From: Vicia villosa
Taxonomy: Eukaryota > Streptophyta > Magnoliopsida > Fabales > Fabaceae
Direction of reading: 5' to 3'
DNA: 64,000 bases
NCBI RefSeq assembly: GCF_029867415.1
Contig: NW_026705179.1
Location: forward strand, 1-64,000
Each line of letters starts with the position of its first letter. The stretch's first letter is position 1. The position numbers and the translations under genes were made by a program. Shown piece after piece: positions 23,860 through 34,941 of this stretch. Under the pieces are notes generated by a model. The model saw only the letters and a list, made by a program, of their open reading frames with translations, had not been told where the DNA came from and did not search any database.

Positions 23860-23972
23860 TTTGGTTAATTGTCTACCACTTCTCAATTTCATTCATAATC
23901 AAAGCACTATAGATGTTCTATGGTTACACTAAAAGAATAATTTTTGGTCAATTAACAACATTAGCACAAAGG

Positions 23973-23990
23973 GTCCCACCAGGTGTGCCA
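23973..23990 (-). other. Primer-binding site of Gypsy-A
   Basis: Minus-strand TGGCACACCTGGTGGGAC, three bases inside the LTR end. It begins with the TGG complementary to a tRNA CCA end. The matching tRNA is not identified here. Confidence 0.7.
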
Positions 23991-23993
23991 ATC

Positions 23994-24748
23994 TGTTTAC
24001 CTTGGATTTTGGGAAAAAACCTCTAGTGTCTTATTAAAGGTTACTTTATAGAATCGACTAGTGAATCGTAAGACTTTATTGTGCTAGAATGCGTTTCGTA
24101 GTAGTTTTGCTTATACTTAATCAATAACAGGATAAAATTTTGAAGCAAGTAAATTGGAACACAAGAACACAACTTGAAGAAAATGCAGAAACTTAAAAGT
24201 AAAATAAACTATTAAAGTAAAGTAAATACATTGCATGGAAAATAAATGGTACGCATACATACATTCTCAATGATAACGCTCGTTTCTAACTTTCTGACCT
24301 AGAGATTAGAGTTTTTCTTGAACAATGTAAAAATGCGGACCTTTCAAACTACAAACGATACTACTTATATAGACATTCTAACTAGTAACTCTCCTAACGG
24401 TCGACTAAGCATGGACCACCACGTGTCCATAACATGCAGCCTTCGCCTACGTGTACTTAGAAAAAACTGTCTGACCTTATCCACTAGCTTTAACTTCGAC
24501 CAATCTCAGACTGTCAAATCAATTAAGTTTCTTGAAGTTTTTCCTTCTAAGTATAAAACACCTATAGAACTTCGACCGTCTCTTTACCCTGTCGAAGGTC
24601 CTTCGACCAGAGATCTCCTCTGGGCCATTCTGACATATAACTCGGTCAACAATTTCGAATTGGTATTTCAACACTGGTCCTGGACACTATATGCTCACAT
24701 GTGCTTAAATCTTATTATGAATAGGGTAGTCGAAATTCAGGGGTAACA
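23994..24748 (-). repeat. Gypsy-A 5' LTR
   Basis: 755 bp. In element orientation it begins TGTTACCCCTGAATTTCG and ends CAAGGTAAACA. A minus-strand TATATAAG lies at 24364-24371. The last approximately 90 bp recur at 4041-4130. The outer end is inferred from the TG and lacks a matching duplication. Confidence 0.7.
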
Positions 24749-24829
24749 TACCCCAGTGTTATAATACCAACCTCTACTTAAAGAACATTTATGTTATGTA
24801 TTAGCTAAGGAGCTAGTTGATGTAGCATT

Positions 24830-26436
24830 GAGTTTCCACTTACCCTTAGTATAGACCTTTTTGCGTCCTCTGATATTTAGATTTAGCAGTTCATAACAAT
24901 AATTCCTTATGTCCATATTTACCACAATAGTGACATATCAACAGTTGTTTCTTATTATAACTTTGATGAGTTGACACATGTTGAGCACGATGATGTGACA
25001 ATTGGTGTTACATCAAAAACTTAGTCTTTTAATCAGGTATACCACTTTTCTCTGAGGAAATATTCATCTCTTTCATGGTTGTCTCAAGATCTATCCTCTT
25101 TGTATCACTAAACATCTCTCTGGACTCCATCATTCCATCAAGTAAATTTGAACTATTTTTCAATTTACTTTCAATATGTATCAAGTTTTCCTGTTTGGAT
25201 TTTAGTGAAGAAACCTCGTTTTCTACACTTGTGATGGTTGATGCAAGCTCTTTTGTTTTGTTGTGAAGATCACCTATGATTTTCTTATATTTGGCTATTT
25301 AAACTTTAAAGCATGCTTCTTCCCATTTGGTGTGCAATAATCTGAATGATGTATCAATTTCTTCTTTAGACATGTCTTCACCAGTGCACTCATCTTCAGG
25401 TTCAAATATACCATAATAAGCCATAACATTATTTTCATTTTCTTACTCCCTTTCATCATCAGAACAAATGTTGGATACTCCCTTTATTCGTCTCTTCAAA
25501 AAGGTCAGACATTCTTCTTTAATATGTCCGAAACCTCCACATTCAAAGTACCGAGTACCCCTGCTATCACCTGATGTGTCTTCACTTCTACCTTTGTTCT
25601 CGGGACTGATGTTAGACTTCTTCTCTTTGACATTTTTCCTCCACTTTCTGCTCAGATACTTCAAGGAAATGTTGAAAATTTCCCCAAGTAGAACTATCGC
25701 ATATAACTTGCTCTCCTCTTTATATTCATGACTTTCTTCCTCCTGAGTGTTGGAAACAAAGGCTATTCCTTTGTTCTTGTTTTTACCCATGTCATTGATA
25801 GATATCTCTAAGGTTTGTAAGGAACCAATGAGTTCATCAACTTTGATGCTGCTAAAGTCCTGAGCTTCTTCAATAGCAGTCACTTTCGTTTCAAACCTCT
25901 AAGACACGGATCTAAGAATTTTATGGCAAGCTTTTGTTCATACATATTTTCTCCTAAGGCAGAGGAACTGTTGGAAATATCACGTAATCTGATGCAAAAT
26001 TCATACATAGACTTATCTTTATTAGTCCTAAGGATCTCAAACAAGGTGGTAATGAGTTGTAGCCTTGACATACGAACTATGGATGTGACTCATGTGCAGT
26101 TTTGAATATCTCCCATGCTTCTTTGGCCTCTGATCATGTGTTGATCATTCTGAACATATTCTTGTCCGCACCATTAAAAATAACATTCAAATCCTTGGAA
26201 TTTCCTAGAGCTTTAACATCTTCATCATCAGGCGTCTAATCAAATTTTGGTTTCAAACTTGTTGTACCATCTTCAGAAGTAACCACTAGATGTCTCCATC
26301 CTTTTATCATGGCTTTCCATGCTTTGTTGTTCATGGATTTGAGAAATACAATCACCATTGACTTCCAATGATCATAATTGGTGCCATCCAAAACATGTGG
26401 TTTGTTGACTAATCCTCCATATTTCATTGTCGCCAT
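24830..26436 (-). pseudogene. gag: Copia-D gag (broken)
   Basis: Minus strand. It starts at 26436 (MATMKYGGLVNKPHVLDGTN, then YDHWKSMVIVFL). It continues as MSRLQLITTLFEILRTNKDKS (26071) and MTAIEEAQDFSSIKVDELIG (25883), then a first zinc knuckle FECGGFGHIKEEC whose leading cysteine is tyrosine (near 25545). Further left is a second knuckle, CHYCGKYGHKELLL, lacking the last cysteine (about 24893-24934). Several stops and frame changes break it. The two-knuckle layout equals that of Copia-A gag. Cut at the left by Gypsy-A. Confidence 0.72.
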
Positions 26437-26500
26437 TTGAGTAGAGTTTATCTTCCCTGTAGCTCACCCAACAAGCTAGGGTGCCTATTCAGATGCCAAT

Positions 26501-26699
26501 TGAAATTATGTTCGTCAAGGGACAAATGTCTCACGTGATGTCCTAGAACCTGGTTCAACAAGTTAATCTAGAGCCATCACACATAACAAGTACAAGAAGA
26601 TGGAGTAGAAAAACAGTAAATGACACAACTAATTGGTAACCTAGTTCGGTGAAACTACACCTATGTGTGGGGGGTTGAGTCCACTGTAAGAACAAGAAA
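26501..26699 (-). repeat. Copia-D 5' LTR fragment
   Basis: Begins (plus view) TGAAATTATGTTCGTC after the primer-binding region. About 200 bp remain before the Copia-C LTR begins. Confidence 0.65.
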
Positions 26700-27635
26700 T
26701 GTTCTGATCAATATTCTTAGTTTTGATGATAACATTATATATGAATTTTGTATAAGAGAATGTGGTACTCTAATTATTCACGTTTTCCATTTCAGTAAAA
26801 GTATAAAAGAGTATGCACAAAATCAGTGCTCAGAGGCTCTGACCCAGAAGTTCTGGAGTGATTCATCAGAACATGGTCTGGAAGACATCAGAAGATAGTC
26901 CTGCAGAATTAGAACATGATCTGGAAAGCATTAGAAGATGGCAGTCAGAAGTAAAGCTGTGAAGATCTAATGGTATCACGCTCAAAGCACTTCTAAAGTC
27001 TGAAGACAGAAGTTGCATCTGCACCAAGGCTGAAGACTCTGATATTCAAATGTTCATTTTACATATTCTGAGTCCAGAAGCAAGTACAAGATGAAAAGGC
27101 TATAACGTCAAATCTCTGACTGACAAAAGGAACGTTAGAAGCTACAAAAGGCAAAGTCAGTAAAAGCAGACGAAACATGGCTCGAGGTAGTTGACAAAAG
27201 AGTGAAACATTAAATGCAGCAGTGTACTATTCACACAAAGCATTAAATGCTCTCAACAGTCACTTTTCCTCAGCGCCTATATATAGAAATTTTGATTCAG
27301 AAACAGCAACGAACTCTTGCGCAAAAGAACCAAAACGCTGTCAAACTGAAATCACACCAAAGCAAAGAAGAACTTCATCTTCAACCTCACAACTTTGTAA
27401 TATCTTAGTGAGTGTTAGAACTTAAATTTAAGAGAAAAATCACTCTGTGATTATAGCTTATTAAGAAGCATTTGAATCTCTTGTAATATTTATTTTACAT
27501 TGATTGTAAAAGGATTTCCTAGAGTGATCAAGTTGTGATCTCTAGACTCTAGAAGACTTAGAGGGTATCTAAGTGGAGAACCATTGTAATCAGTTTGATT
27601 AGTGGACTAAATCCTCAGTTGAGTTAAATCACCTT
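26700..27635 (+). repeat. Copia-C 5' LTR, first part
   Basis: Starts TGTTCTGATCAATATTC, typical of SIRE-like LTRs. It contains TATATATAG at 27278-27286. It breaks at the ACCTT duplication flanking L2. Confidence 0.72.
27278..27286 (+). promoter_or_regulatory. TATA box of Copia-C LTR
   Basis: TATATATAG preceded by a GC-containing stretch, in the usual U3 position. Confidence 0.5.
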
Positions 27636-28376
27636 TGTCATACCCCAAAATTTGCCCATATCATTTCATCTTCAAGGGCTCAAGGCTCAAGGGTTTATTC
27701 AGTCAACATTCTCCTAATCGAGGGCCTCCTAAACTAGGGTTTGCAATTTATCAAAAATTTTGAATCTCGAAGGCCTCAAATGGATCTCAAGGTGTCTCAT
27801 ATGTCTAAAGGTATCTCTATGTCAATTATCAAGCTTCTATACCAAGGATTGCGCACTCAATGGCTCAGATCATCGATAATCGACTATACTGACCTAAAAG
27901 TCAACATTAGTCAAAATACAGTCAAACATCAATATTTTTGGTCAACATCAAGTATGTAAGGCTATACCCATCATTTGATCAAAGGTTGATCATGATCCAC
28001 TAATAAAAACTTGGAAATGAACAAAGACAAGGTTCAAATTAGGGTTTTTTAAAGGAGAAAGTCAACTCAACTTTGACTGGTCATAACTTTCACATGGAGC
28101 ATCAAAAATTTCCCAACTAAAGCCTATTTTGAAGGAAATTTGATTCTCTACAACTTTATCTATCACAAGCCAAGGCCAGAAATGCTTCATTTGGGAGATA
28201 TGGTGCAAAAGATTACAGGTCCTCAAAAAAGGTCAACAAAAACATCTTTTAGGTCAAAGCTCATAACTTGAGCACGGAAACTTCAATGGAGATGAAACAA
28301 AAGAGAGTGTTTATAAGACTCTTTGAGCTTTCTAAAGAGTCCAAGAACACTTTCATATGTCAAAAATTGGGCAAGA

Positions 28377-29916
28377 TGTGAATACAAGATTACACTCAAA
28401 GATGTTTTTGATTCATGGCAAACTCAAATAAGCATTCAAACAACAAGACGGAAGCAGAAAACTTAAAGAAAAGCAAGCATTGATCTCTCATAGGTCAACC
28501 CATTATGTTTATATGTTTATAGGTTGCCTCAACACAAGCAAAACAAGAAGAATGCAGAAAAACAGCAGTTAGGTCGACCTACCATCAACCCAGGTCGACC
28601 TAAAATGGAGAAAAATTCATATATCCCTGCTAGGTCGACTCACACATCATTTAGGTCGACCTAAATTGATGAATTCTACATACCAGCCTGTTAGGTCGAC
28701 CTACACATCAACTAGGTCGACCTAATCTGTGAAAATGTCCCCAGAATGCATCAGAAGAGGATTCTGGTCGACCTACTCCTTCAACAGGTCGACCTAACTG
28801 GGAGCAAAATTCTGCAAGCTCTGTTAGGTCGACCTAAGCACTACAAGTGGTCGACCTAACTGATCAAGAAAGTTCAAAAATCAGTTTTTCTTGGTTCTAA
28901 CTGTTATGCAATCATATATATTGTGCAAGGGTAATTATTCAAGCAACACCAACGACTGAAAGATACACAAACGCTTCTCATCTTCGTTCTTCATCATCTC
29001 CAACACAATTACACATAATCATTCTTGCGTTGCGGGTTAGTGATGAGTTCGATAACGTCCATGGAACGGAATTGAAGATTCCTAGTGGGTGAAGGTTTGT
29101 GGGGTTTGTTGGTGAATAAAATCTGCGGGTTTTGTCCTCCACGACGGGTGGTTCTTGGGGGTTTTTATCAAGAGGCGTTCATTGAGGATTCGGCTGAGTG
29201 TAACGATTGAGGAACGGGGAGTTCAAGGAATCAAGACACTGCAGAAGGGAATCAAAGTGAAGCTCTTGGATAACCTTGATCTGGCTCAAGATTAAGGGGG
29301 AAGAAGATTCAAAGGATCGACATAATTGGTTTATCGTTTATCGCTTTGTTATCTTCTTTGTATATACTACTTTCAACATTAATGAAAGATTACCCAATTT
29401 CAATTTGGAATTGGGGGCAGACGTAGTCGTAGCGAGGACGATCGACGAACTGCCTAAACAAATATCGTGTTCTTGTCGCTTTTACTTTCTCTTTTACTTT
29501 CTGTTCATAATTGGTTATAAGTGCAAAATTGATCAACGACTCAAGTGTTAAAATTGTGAATTAAAGTTCTGCACAAACATCACAATTCACCACAACTTGA
29601 ATCACTATCAATTTGAACGTATCACCAAGTGTTTGTGTTTTTGCTTAATCCAATCTTACTGCATTGCAAATCAAAGTTGTCAATCTAGAAGTTAATTGGT
29701 TTTCAGTTGTTAAACGTATTGGTTAGCCATCATATTACTTCACCATCAATTCCACTTACTTTTTGGTTTTGAAACACATACGACCTTTGCAATAGCGGTC
29801 CGGAATAGACGCAAGTCGATTCAGAACCGCTTTCGCTCGAGTCAGTAGAAAAATCCGTAAAAACTTAGTGAGATCTATTCACCCCCCCCTCTAGATCTTT
29901 AGGCCAGCGTCTAACA
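28377..29916 (+). repeat. Copia-B 5' LTR
   Basis: Starts TGTGAATACAAGATTAC and ends CAGCGTCTAACA. It contains ten GTCGAC-centred palindromes (28570-28857), an AT-rich TATATATTG near 28914-28922 as probable TATA region, and a C-run close to 29881-29889. A 91-codon frame in its right half is considered chance. Confidence 0.93.
28570..28857. repeat. Phased array of ten TAGGTCGACCTA palindromes (5' LTR)
   Basis: Cores GTCGAC start at 28573, 28594, 28634, 28655, 28695, 28716, 28767, 28788, 28828 and 28850. Steps are 21, 40, 21, 40, 21, 51, 21, 40 and 22. Flanks are mostly TAG/CTA, giving 10-12 bp perfect palindromes; the third copy is degenerate on one side. Confidence 0.92.
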
Positions 29917-29917
29917 A

Positions 29918-29931
29918 GTGGCATCAAGAGC
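29918..29931 (+). other. Primer-binding site of Copia-B
   Basis: GTGGCATCAAGAGC immediately after the LTR end. It resembles the initiator-Met type site with one extra A and a C for T. Assigned by position. Confidence 0.6.
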
Positions 29932-29971
29932 TCTGGTTTATTCCGTGCTACGTGAAACACTTATTGGAAAG

Positions 29972-31711
29972 ATGGCTTCCGGACCTAAAGGGGCTCATAA
30001 TAGAGCTCCAGTTTTCAACGGAGAAAACTACGGCTATTGGAAGGATTGTATGTGTGTCCATATCAATGAAATTGATAGGAACATCTGGACAGCTATTGTC
30101 AATGGTCCATTTCAGATCACCATGACAAATGCAGCTGGTGCAGTTGTTCCAAAACCAGAAGATACTTGGAATGCTGAAGATGAAAAGAAATATGCATACG
30201 ATTGGAAAGCGAGAAACATTCTAATCTCAGCTCTAGGAGTTGATGAATACTATCGCGTTTCCCATTGTAGATCAGCTAAAGCTATGTGGGACACATTGCA
30301 AGTTGCCCACGAGGGAACGGATGATGTCAAACTAGCTAGGATCAATACGTTAACTCAAGAGTTCGAACTTTTCCACATGGAAGATGGTGAAACCATCGAA
30401 AGCATGCAGAAAAGATTCGTTCACCTGAAAAATCGATTAAATTCTCTTGATAGACCTGTTTCCAATGCAGTTGCTACTAACAAAATCTTAAGGTGTTTGA
30501 ACAGGGAATGGCAGCCCAAAGTTACAGCAATTAAGGAAGCAAATGATCTCAACACTTTAGACATTACCACTCTCTTTGGTAAACTAGAGGAACATGAACA
30601 GCATCTTAAATGCCTTGACATGCATGAGAAGAGGACAAAGAAAGAAAAGAACATGGAGAAAGAGGTAGAGAAGAAGTCAATAGCTCTAAAAGCTTCGAGC
30701 TCCAAGACCTCAAAACGAGAGCCAAAGGATAGTGACACAAGTGATGACGAAGACTCCGATGATGAGGAAATGGGACTGTTTGTGCGAAGATACAACAAAT
30801 ATCTAAAGAAAAATGGAGCAAAACATTCCGACAAAGGATTGATCAACTATAGAAAGCAATCAAACATGTTCAAACAAGATGACGACAACAAAGGAAAGAT
30901 CAAAGGTCTTTGCTTCAATTGTGGGAAAGCCGGTCACTACAAACCGGATTGTCCATACCTTAAGAAAGAAAAGGAGAAGAACCAAAGCAAAGGTCATAAC
31001 AAATCTAAAAGAGCTTACATAGCATGGGAAAGTGATTCATCTAGTGAAAGCTCGTCAAGCGATGAAGAAGAATCAGCAAACCTATGTTTCATGGCTCATC
31101 AAAACAAGAAAAAGAAAGCTGTAAGTCATCTTAAACCTGAACTCGTAGATAAGGTATCTCATTCTCAACTAAAACTTGCCTTTGAAGAATTACATAGAGA
31201 TGCAATTAAAGCTTTCAAACTTTTGGCCTCAAATAAGAAAATATTTTCATATCTTGAATCAAAAGTTGAGAAAACCGAAAGGGATATGGAAGCTTTAAAA
31301 CAATCTATGCTAGACATTCAAAAGGACAAAGTTGAAATAGATCCTACATCATGGTTTGGTTGTGAGACATGTCACATTTGGCAAAAAGAAGTAAGAGATC
31401 TAAAAGCCAAGTTAGACAAGGCTCTACAACCAAAAGTGACTTTTGCAGTTGATCCAAACAAGTTCAAAAGATCGTATACTCCTTTATATAGTAAATACAC
31501 TTTTGTACCAAAAGTATCAACTAGCAAAACTCCATATTCTCATCATATTACCTGTCATTATTGTTGCAAAAAGGGACATACCATTGAAAAATGCAAATTT
31601 AGGAGAATTTTAGTTCCTAAAGGAGTATTTCAATGGTTGCCTAAGTGCAACAAATTGTGTACTCACTACCAAGGACCCAATGAAAATTGGGGACCTCCCT
31701 CTTTAAATTAA
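29972..31711 (+). CDS. gag: Copia-B Gag
   Basis: 579-residue copia Gag. The start is the ATG at 29972 ([24 protein letters not shown] signature); a frame-continuous GTG at 29918 lies in the primer-binding site and is not credible. The capsid (UBN2-type) region spans about residues 30-220, with [17 protein letters not shown] and [15 protein letters not shown] lysine/acid-rich linker follows, then zinc knuckle 1, [14 protein letters not shown], at residue 314. A helical stretch (about 395-470) and zinc knuckle 2, [14 protein letters not shown], at residue 528 complete it. No stops. It overlaps the start of the pol frame (31687), which is offset by -1; the family normally reads through, so the frame change may be a mutation or a programmed shift. 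Confidence 0.9.
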   Translation: MASGPKGAHNRAPVFNGENYGYWKDCMCVHINEIDRNIWTAIVNGPFQITMTNAAGAVVPKPEDTWNAEDEKKYAYDWKARNILISALGVDEYYRVSHCRSAKAMWDTLQVAHEGTDDVKLARINTLTQEFELFHMEDGETIESMQKRFVHLKNRLNSLDRPVSNAVATNKILRCLNREWQPKVTAIKEANDLNTLDITTLFGKLEEHEQHLKCLDMHEKRTKKEKNMEKEVEKKSIALKASSSKTSKREPKDSDTSDDEDSDDEEMGLFVRRYNKYLKKNGAKHSDKGLINYRKQSNMFKQDDDNKGKIKGLCFNCGKAGHYKPDCPYLKKEKEKNQSKGHNKSKRAYIAWESDSSSESSSSDEEESANLCFMAHQNKKKKAVSHLKPELVDKVSHSQLKLAFEELHRDAIKAFKLLASNKKIFSYLESKVEKTERDMEALKQSMLDIQKDKVEIDPTSWFGCETCHIWQKEVRDLKAKLDKALQPKVTFAVDPNKFKRSYTPLYSKYTFVPKVSTSKTPYSHHITCHYCCKKGHTIEKCKFRRILVPKGVFQWLPKCNKLCTHYQGPNENWGPPSLN

Positions 31712-34440
31712 TCTTGCAGGAAAAGTGTCTTGACATTGCCGAAAGGTTGTGGTTCCTTGATAGCGGATGTTCAAGACACATGACTGGAGACCTATCTCTT
31801 TTCGTTGAGTTTCAAGCAAAGAAAAAGGGGTATGTCACCTATGGAGATAACAATCGGGGAGCCATACTTGGTAAAGGAAGTGTAGGTAACCCTTCGACCA
31901 CTACTATAACTGATGTGCTGCTAGTAGAAGGTCTTAAACATAATCTTTTAAGTATAAGTCAATTGTGCGACAAAGATTTTAAAGTAATGTTTACAAATTC
32001 TGGATGCACAATAGAACATACTAAGAAAAGAGACATTATGTTTAAGGGCTTAAGAGTAAACAACATCTACATGCTAAACTTGGATGAGGTATCTAAGTCT
32101 AGTACCAAATGTCTAGTTGCTCTAGGCGATGACTCATGGCTTTGGCATAGACGTCTCGCCCACATAAACTTTGACTTACTAAATAAAGTTGTCTCAAAAG
32201 ATTTAGTAATCGGCTTACCCAAAATGAAGTTTTCAAAAGATCATCTATGTGATGCTTGTCAAAAGGGAAAGCAAACAAAAATCTCTTTTAAATCAAAGAA
32301 CGTGGTTTCAAACGCGATTAGTACAGCATGTTATGTTTTGAATAGGATAACAATACGCCCTATACTGAACAAAACTCCCTATGAATTACTAAAGGGTAGA
32401 AAACCAAATGTATCTCATCTCCATGTATTCGGTTGCAAGTGTTTTGTTTTGAACAATGGTAAGGATAATCTTGGCAAATTCGATGCTAAAGCTGATGAGG
32501 GCATATTCCTTGGTTACTCACAATCTAGCAAAGCATATCGAATATATAATAAGAGATTACTTATAGTAGAAGAGTCAGTACACGTTTCTTTTGATGAATC
32601 TTATGCAAAATATGTCGAGAAAGGTCTTTCATTTAATGGTGCAGGCCCATTCACTGAAGACATTGTCAAGGATAAGGAAGATGAGGATGAAAGTATTGTA
32701 AAGAAAGATGCTGAGAGAGAGAAAGATGAGTCTCACAATGAAAATGAAAAAGAAAGCATCTCAAACAATGAAGAACTTCCCAAGGCCTGGACAAACGTGA
32801 AAGACCATCCAATTGACAATATAATAGGAGACATCTCAAGGGGCGTTACAACACGCTCAAAGATAAGTAACTTCTGCCATCATTTTGCTTTTGTTTCACA
32901 AGTTGAGCCGAAAAACGCTAAGGATGCATTACTTGATGAGCATTGGCTAATGGCCATGCAAGAAGAATTAAACCAATTTAAACGGAATGATGTTTGGGAC
33001 TTAGTCCCTCATCCGGGAGATCATCAAGTAATAGGCACTAGATGGGTTTTTCGGAACAAACTTGATGAAAACGGTGTTATTACTAGAAACAAAGCTAGAT
33101 TAGTTGCCCAAGGTTACAATCAAGAGGAAGGTATCGATTATGAAGAGACATACGCTCCTGTAGCACGTCTCGAAGCTATTCGCCTCTTACTTGCTTATGC
33201 TTGTTCTAAAGACTTCAAACTATTCCAAATGGATGTTAAGAGTGCCTTTCTAAATGGCTATATAAATGAAGAAGTCTATGTTGCTCAGCCACCCGGCTTT
33301 GAGAATTACATGTATCCAACTCATGTTTATAAGCTGAAACGTGCTCTATACGGTCTTAAACAAGCCCCTCGGGCTTGGTACGAACGTTTGAGCAAATTTC
33401 TCCTTAGTCAAGGGTACTCTAGAGGTAAAGTTGATACTACTCTCTTTATTAAAAGAAAAGATAAGGATATTCTCTTAGTCCAAATTTATGTAGATGATAT
33501 TATATTTGGGTCCACTAATGCAAAACTTGTCAAAGACTTTTCTAAGCTTATGCAGAGTGAATTTGAGATGAGTCTCATGGGTGAGCTAAATTTCTTCCTT
33601 GGCCTACAAATCAAGCAACTCAGTCATAGAACGTTTGTGAATCAAACTAAATATTGTACGGAGCTGCTCAAAAGATTTGGAATGAGTGAAGCAAAGGAAA
33701 TTGACACACCTATGGCAACAAATACAAATCTAGACAAAGATGAGAAAGGTAAAGAGGTTGACGTGAAATTATACCGAGGTATGATAGGTTCACTATTGTA
33801 TCTTACTGCCTCAAGACCAGACATTATGTTTAGTGTGTGTATGTGTGCAAGATATCAATCTTGTCCAAAAGAATCTCACTTGAAAGCTGTCAAAAGAATT
33901 CTGCGATACTTACGTGGAACTACTACATATGGCCTATGGTATCCAAAAGGAAATGAGTGTCATTTGGTAGGATTCTCCGATTCAGATTTTGCTGGCTGCA
34001 AATCCGATAGAAAAAGCACTAGTGGAACGTGTCATCTATTCTCAAACTCATTAATAAGTTGGCATAGTAAGAAACAAGTATCGGTTGCATTATCCACTGC
34101 TGAGGCAGAATATGTAGCTGCTGGAAGCTGCTGTGCACAAATATTATGGCTCAAGCAACAACTTCTTGACTTTGGTATTAAGCTTGATCACATACCTATC
34201 ATGTGCGACAACACAAGCGCCATAAACTTGAGTAAAAATCCTGTCTTACACTCACGTACCAAACATATTGAAATAAGGCATCACTTTCTACGAGATCATG
34301 TAGAGAAAGGAGACGTTACTTTTGAACATGTAGAAAGCAAGAAGCAACTAGCTGACATCTTCACCAAACCTCTAGCAACGGAGCAATATTTCAACATTCG
34401 TAGGGAATTAGGGATACTCGATATCTCTAATTTGGGCTAA
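31687..34440 (+). CDS. pol: Copia-B Pol, integrase core deleted
   Basis: 917-codon open frame. The protease motif [11 protein letters not shown] has its catalytic Asp at residue 25. The GAG-pre-integrase/zinc region follows ([18 protein letters not shown]). At about 32310 the sequence jumps from FKSKNVVS to [10 protein letters not shown], so the integrase catalytic core with its D,D,E residues is missing without loss of frame. RT is complete: [30 protein letters not shown] and YVDD at residues 601-604. RNase H has [20 protein letters not shown] and [13 protein letters not shown], and ends ..[11 protein letters not shown]. The first ATG (31687) is in the gag overlap, so translation probably depends on gag. 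Copying RNA to DNA looks possible; integration would need integrase in trans. Confidence 0.9.
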   Translation: MGTSLFKLILQEKCLDIAERLWFLDSGCSRHMTGDLSLFVEFQAKKKGYVTYGDNNRGAILGKGSVGNPSTTTITDVLLVEGLKHNLLSISQLCDKDFKVMFTNSGCTIEHTKKRDIMFKGLRVNNIYMLNLDEVSKSSTKCLVALGDDSWLWHRRLAHINFDLLNKVVSKDLVIGLPKMKFSKDHLCDACQKGKQTKISFKSKNVVSNAISTACYVLNRITIRPILNKTPYELLKGRKPNVSHLHVFGCKCFVLNNGKDNLGKFDAKADEGIFLGYSQSSKAYRIYNKRLLIVEESVHVSFDESYAKYVEKGLSFNGAGPFTEDIVKDKEDEDESIVKKDAEREKDESHNENEKESISNNEELPKAWTNVKDHPIDNIIGDISRGVTTRSKISNFCHHFAFVSQVEPKNAKDALLDEHWLMAMQEELNQFKRNDVWDLVPHPGDHQVIGTRWVFRNKLDENGVITRNKARLVAQGYNQEEGIDYEETYAPVARLEAIRLLLAYACSKDFKLFQMDVKSAFLNGYINEEVYVAQPPGFENYMYPTHVYKLKRALYGLKQAPRAWYERLSKFLLSQGYSRGKVDTTLFIKRKDKDILLVQIYVDDIIFGSTNAKLVKDFSKLMQSEFEMSLMGELNFFLGLQIKQLSHRTFVNQTKYCTELLKRFGMSEAKEIDTPMATNTNLDKDEKGKEVDVKLYRGMIGSLLYLTASRPDIMFSVCMCARYQSCPKESHLKAVKRILRYLRGTTTYGLWYPKGNECHLVGFSDSDFAGCKSDRKSTSGTCHLFSNSLISWHSKKQVSVALSTAEAEYVAAGSCCAQILWLKQQLLDFGIKLDHIPIMCDNTSAINLSKNPVLHSRTKHIEIRHHFLRDHVEKGDVTFEHVESKKQLADIFTKPLATEQYFNIRRELGILDISNLG

Positions 34441-34928
34441 TTACGTTTGTTTTCTCTTAATATTATTTCTTTACTTTATGTATATATCTATTTGTCTTGC
34501 TAACATTTTTCTTAGCGTAAAGGTAGTTCATCATCAAGCCAGGCGTCATATTGAAAAAGCGGTAACGTAATTGTTGTTCACTTCCAAAAATATTATTGAT
34601 ACTATAATATGCTATCAATTAACATGCTTATAGTGACTTCATGCATAAAAACTGCTCCTGCTCACATATGTGTCTCATTCTATCATTAACTACCTTTTAC
34701 CTACTATACTGTACATGCTAGCATTATTATCTATGGTTCTCTTGTTACTCTCCTATTCTCCTGTTTTCTCTTTTTGATGTTGACAAAGGGGGAGATAGAT
34801 GCTGGATGTACGGGGGAGCTTTGTTGAGAGATTGCCCTGTTGAGAGATAGATGCTGGATGTACGGGGGAGCTCTGTTGAGTCTTTATCATTTACTACCAA
34901 AGCTTAGACGAATGGTTTGCCATCATCA
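34441..34928 (+). other. Copia-B 3' untranslated region with 52-bp tandem repeat
   Basis: T-rich non-coding region. The segment GATAGATGCTGGATGTACGG occurs twice, about 52 bases apart (near 34795 and 34847), each followed by a GGGGGAGCT tract. No env-like ORF is present. Confidence 0.6.
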
Positions 34929-34941
34929 AAAAGGGGGAGTA
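34929..34941 (+). other. Polypurine tract of Copia-B
   Basis: AAAAAGGGGGAGTA-type tract directly before the 3' LTR. Confidence 0.8.

Larger units (their letters stand above)
4041..24748 (-). mobile_element. Gypsy-A: decayed Tat-like Ty3/gypsy element split by three insertions
   Basis: On the minus strand the order is: 5' LTR (24748-23994), primer-binding site, gag (23859-21650), gag-pol linker and protease (12055-10615), then the beginning of RT (about 4905-4128), then a short piece of the 3' LTR (4041-4130). The interruptions are Copia-E (12056-21649), Copia-A (4897-10614) and a foldback element (4172-4558). Most of RT, RNase H, integrase and the 3' LTR are deleted: RT breaks off shortly after GTLRVC and joins directly to LTR sequence. 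Flanking 5-mers (CATCC on the left, TACCC on the right) do not match, so no target duplication is claimed. The Tat clade assignment rests on the gag and protease wording. Confidence 0.75.
24749..26699 (-). mobile_element. Copia-D remnant (5' LTR end and gag)
   Basis: Oldest copia layer. In minus orientation: partial 5' LTR (26699-26501), primer-binding region (TGGCATCT.., 26492-26498), then a gag reading to about 24780. It is cut on the right by the Copia-C 5' LTR and on the left by Gypsy-A. Its LTR text (GTTCGGTGAAACTACACCTATG near 26647) resembles the equivalent part of the Copia-E LTRs, and its gag resembles Copia-A gag, so all three are one lineage. It carries no pol here. Confidence 0.72.

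Noticed and set aside
24318..24746. 142-codon plus-strand ORF in the Gypsy-A LTR
   Set aside because: Lies wholly within the LTR on the strand opposite to the element and has no domain.
28570..28857. CRISPR-like array from regularly spaced palindromes
   Set aside because: Repeats are 10-12 bp palindromes in a plant LTR with no cas genes; spacing of 21 and 40 bases does not fit a CRISPR array.
29276..29551. 91-codon ORF in both Copia-B LTRs (also 35841-36116)
   Set aside because: Identical only because the LTRs are identical; no domain, atypical composition, located in the untranslated LTR.
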